Below are positions 62,474-64,000 of a stretch of DNA of 64,000 nt, piece after piece. How positions within the stretch are numbered: the first letter of the stretch is position 1; each line of letters opens with the position of its first letter. The notes under the pieces are model-generated. The model made no database searches, was not told where the DNA came from, and saw only the letters and a list, made by a program, of their open reading frames with translations. Origin of the DNA: Baylisascaris procyonis (lineage: Eukaryota > Nematoda > Chromadorea > Rhabditida > Ascarididae); assembly GCA_037389465.1 (NCBI GenBank), contig JAZARR010000214.1, positions 1,426,001-1,490,000 on the forward strand, written 5' to 3'. The position numbers and the translations under genes were made by a program.

Positions 62474-63804
62474 TCATTGAGAGAGTGTTGCTCTTTCGGC
62501 AATAGCATCAACAACAGCGGTCAACTTCTGATATCTGATTCTTGCATCGGTCGAGCAACCTCGAGCACCGAATAAAAATCTCAGCGAAAATTCAGTGCTG
62601 AGAAAATTATCATGATCTGTTGTTGGTTGCGTGTAAATTACGCTAGCTGCTTCTTCGAATCGATTCGAGTTGAGTGCCCATTCTCTGCCCATTTCGAGCC
62701 ATTTCCATAGACTTTCTATAATTATTCAAATCTATATCACTCTAATAAGCAATCTCATAAATAATTCTATCAATGAACGACAATTATAAGAGAACAAAAA
62801 AACGAAATATCGAATATGCTTCAGAATATTTTAAAATTGTACTGATGTTATCCTTAAATAAGCGGGAAATTTTCCGAAGCCACTGGAATTTTCAAATGTT
62901 TTTGAAACGCTCTCATTGTTTGGAGAACCTAATGGAGTGGTCAGAGGTTCCATCGGATTCTTCAGAAGATGTAAATGATGATGCAAAGGTTATGATGTTG
63001 GTGAAAGGTGAGGTGGAATAATTAAAACTTTCCCAATATGTAGTTTAAATTTCAACCCTTACGTCTATTTATGTCTGACGAGATCAATGTCGTAGATCAT
63101 GGCCATGACGTCTATTAATCAGAGAAATTATATGAGGAAAAACGGACAATACTATCGGATTAGCTTTCGAAACATTTGAAAGTTTCAGTGGGCGATGAAT
63201 AATGCAATGACGTTGGCATTAAAGGTTGGCATTATGCTTGAAGATAGGTGCAGCGATAGGAAGAATAATTCTGACTGCGAAGAAGAATACGAAGAGACTG
63301 AATTAGGTTAATAGTTTACTCGCAGCCAGCCGAGCAAATTTTTCAGCACGAAAGTTAGACATGAACAAGAATGAGCTTTTTTCGTTCCAGCTGATTGTAA
63401 CAACTTTTTTGGATGTGAACAACCTCTTTAAAATGAGACAGATTATATATTTTTTTCTTTAAAATGAAACATTATATTTCTATTGGTTTTGTATTCATAA
63501 AATGAGTATACAGAGAGTCTTTTTTGAAAGAAACTTCACGAAAATTTTTGTTTAGTTGAATATAATGCGCTTTGTAAAACGAACCGATCTGCGCACTCAA
63601 TGAGCTCATATTGAGGAAAGTTGAAGAAGGTGAGCTTGATAGGAGGTCGAGCAGTGGCTGTACACATGGAATCGTTACTTCAGAGCATTCGTTTGGTAGA
63701 GTGCCACATTCGATGAGTCGCTGAACCCATGGAGCGAGTTCCGAATGGAATCTCTCACTTACAACAGGCTCCAGATCGGCCCATAATGTAACCATCGATG
63801 AAAT
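62474..63804 (-). CDS. C-terminal exons of an NSP-family-like protein (BCAR3/SH2D3 type), 5' end outside window
   Basis: Two exons, 63804-63585 (TTTAG acceptor, GTTCGT donor) and 62715-62474 (TTATAG acceptor, TGA stop), join in phase (G|AA) to give 153 aa. Exon 1 reads VTLWADLEPVVSERFHSELA and IPCVQPLLDLL. Exon 2 reads SLWKWLEMGREWALN, then FLSTEFSLRFLFGARG and RYQKLTAVVDAIAERA. The TEF-LR-L-G-RG-RY-K series matches the end of the Cdc25-like domain of BCAR3/SH2D3 as I remember it; there the domain binds the C terminus of Cas adaptors in adhesion signalling. The SH2 part would lie beyond the edge. The exon pair is well supported, the family moderately; another helical domain is possible. Confidence 0.6.
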
Positions 63805-64000
63805 CTAAATCATCAACGATTGTCATATTATGCTTGAAAAATTTAAAAAACTTGTCCAAATGCTTCCTTCGGAAAAAATGACCAATTGCCACCGCAAAAT
63901 AACGAAAATTTATGTTACTTCCTTAGTGCAGCGATAATAACATCGAGTTGTTTGCCGTATTCGTCGAAAGGATTTTAAATGTCAAAAATTTATTCTCTAA
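63805..64000 (-). other. Intronic sequence of the NSP-like gene
   Basis: Upstream of the 63804 acceptor on the minus strand. No exon with workable phase and acceptor was found before the window ends, so the preceding exon lies outside. Confidence 0.4.

Overview
The window is nuclear DNA from an AT-rich animal, almost certainly a nematode. Genes are split into many small exons (36-423 nt) by introns of about 0.1 to 5 kb. Acceptors are mostly TTTCAG or TTTTAG. Two genes begin just behind a splice-acceptor-like site, as expected for spliced-leader trans-splicing. I cannot name the species. No prokaryotic operon, phage, insertion sequence, CRISPR array, rRNA or tRNA was seen. Real exons were found by joining open frames across splice sites and checking phase and family motifs, because most single-frame ORFs here are chance or antisense.

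Layout. (1) 336-8547, minus: a cytosolic protein tyrosine phosphatase in 8 exons (478 aa modelled) with all catalytic motifs and a possibly myristoylated, polybasic N terminus. (2) 8548-12207: head-to-head gap with a (TA)n tract and exon-like fragments. (3) 12208-22193, plus: an NKAP homologue (LET-504 type) in 11 exons (604 aa), with an RS-rich N terminus and the conserved C-terminal domain. (4) 22194-27556: gap between the 3' ends of NKAP and NPC1, with a 38-bp tandem duplication, G-runs and a possible small minus-strand gene. (5) 27557-59276, minus: a complete Niemann-Pick C1 homologue in 25 exons (1301 aa), including the N-terminal sterol-binding domain, sterol-sensing domain and cysteine-rich luminal domains. 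(6) 59277-62473: GC-richer 5' flank of NPC1 and unassigned DNA. (7) 62474-63804, minus, continuing off the edge: the last two exons of a protein resembling the C-terminal domain of the NSP family (BCAR3/SH2D3).

The genes do not form one pathway: tyrosine dephosphorylation, RNA processing and transcription control, lysosomal sterol export, and perhaps adhesion signalling. What unites them is splicing style. Across 42 modelled introns, seven use the 5' splice site GTTCGT and seven end in AAG; several of the GTTCGT junctions are fixed by protein alignment.
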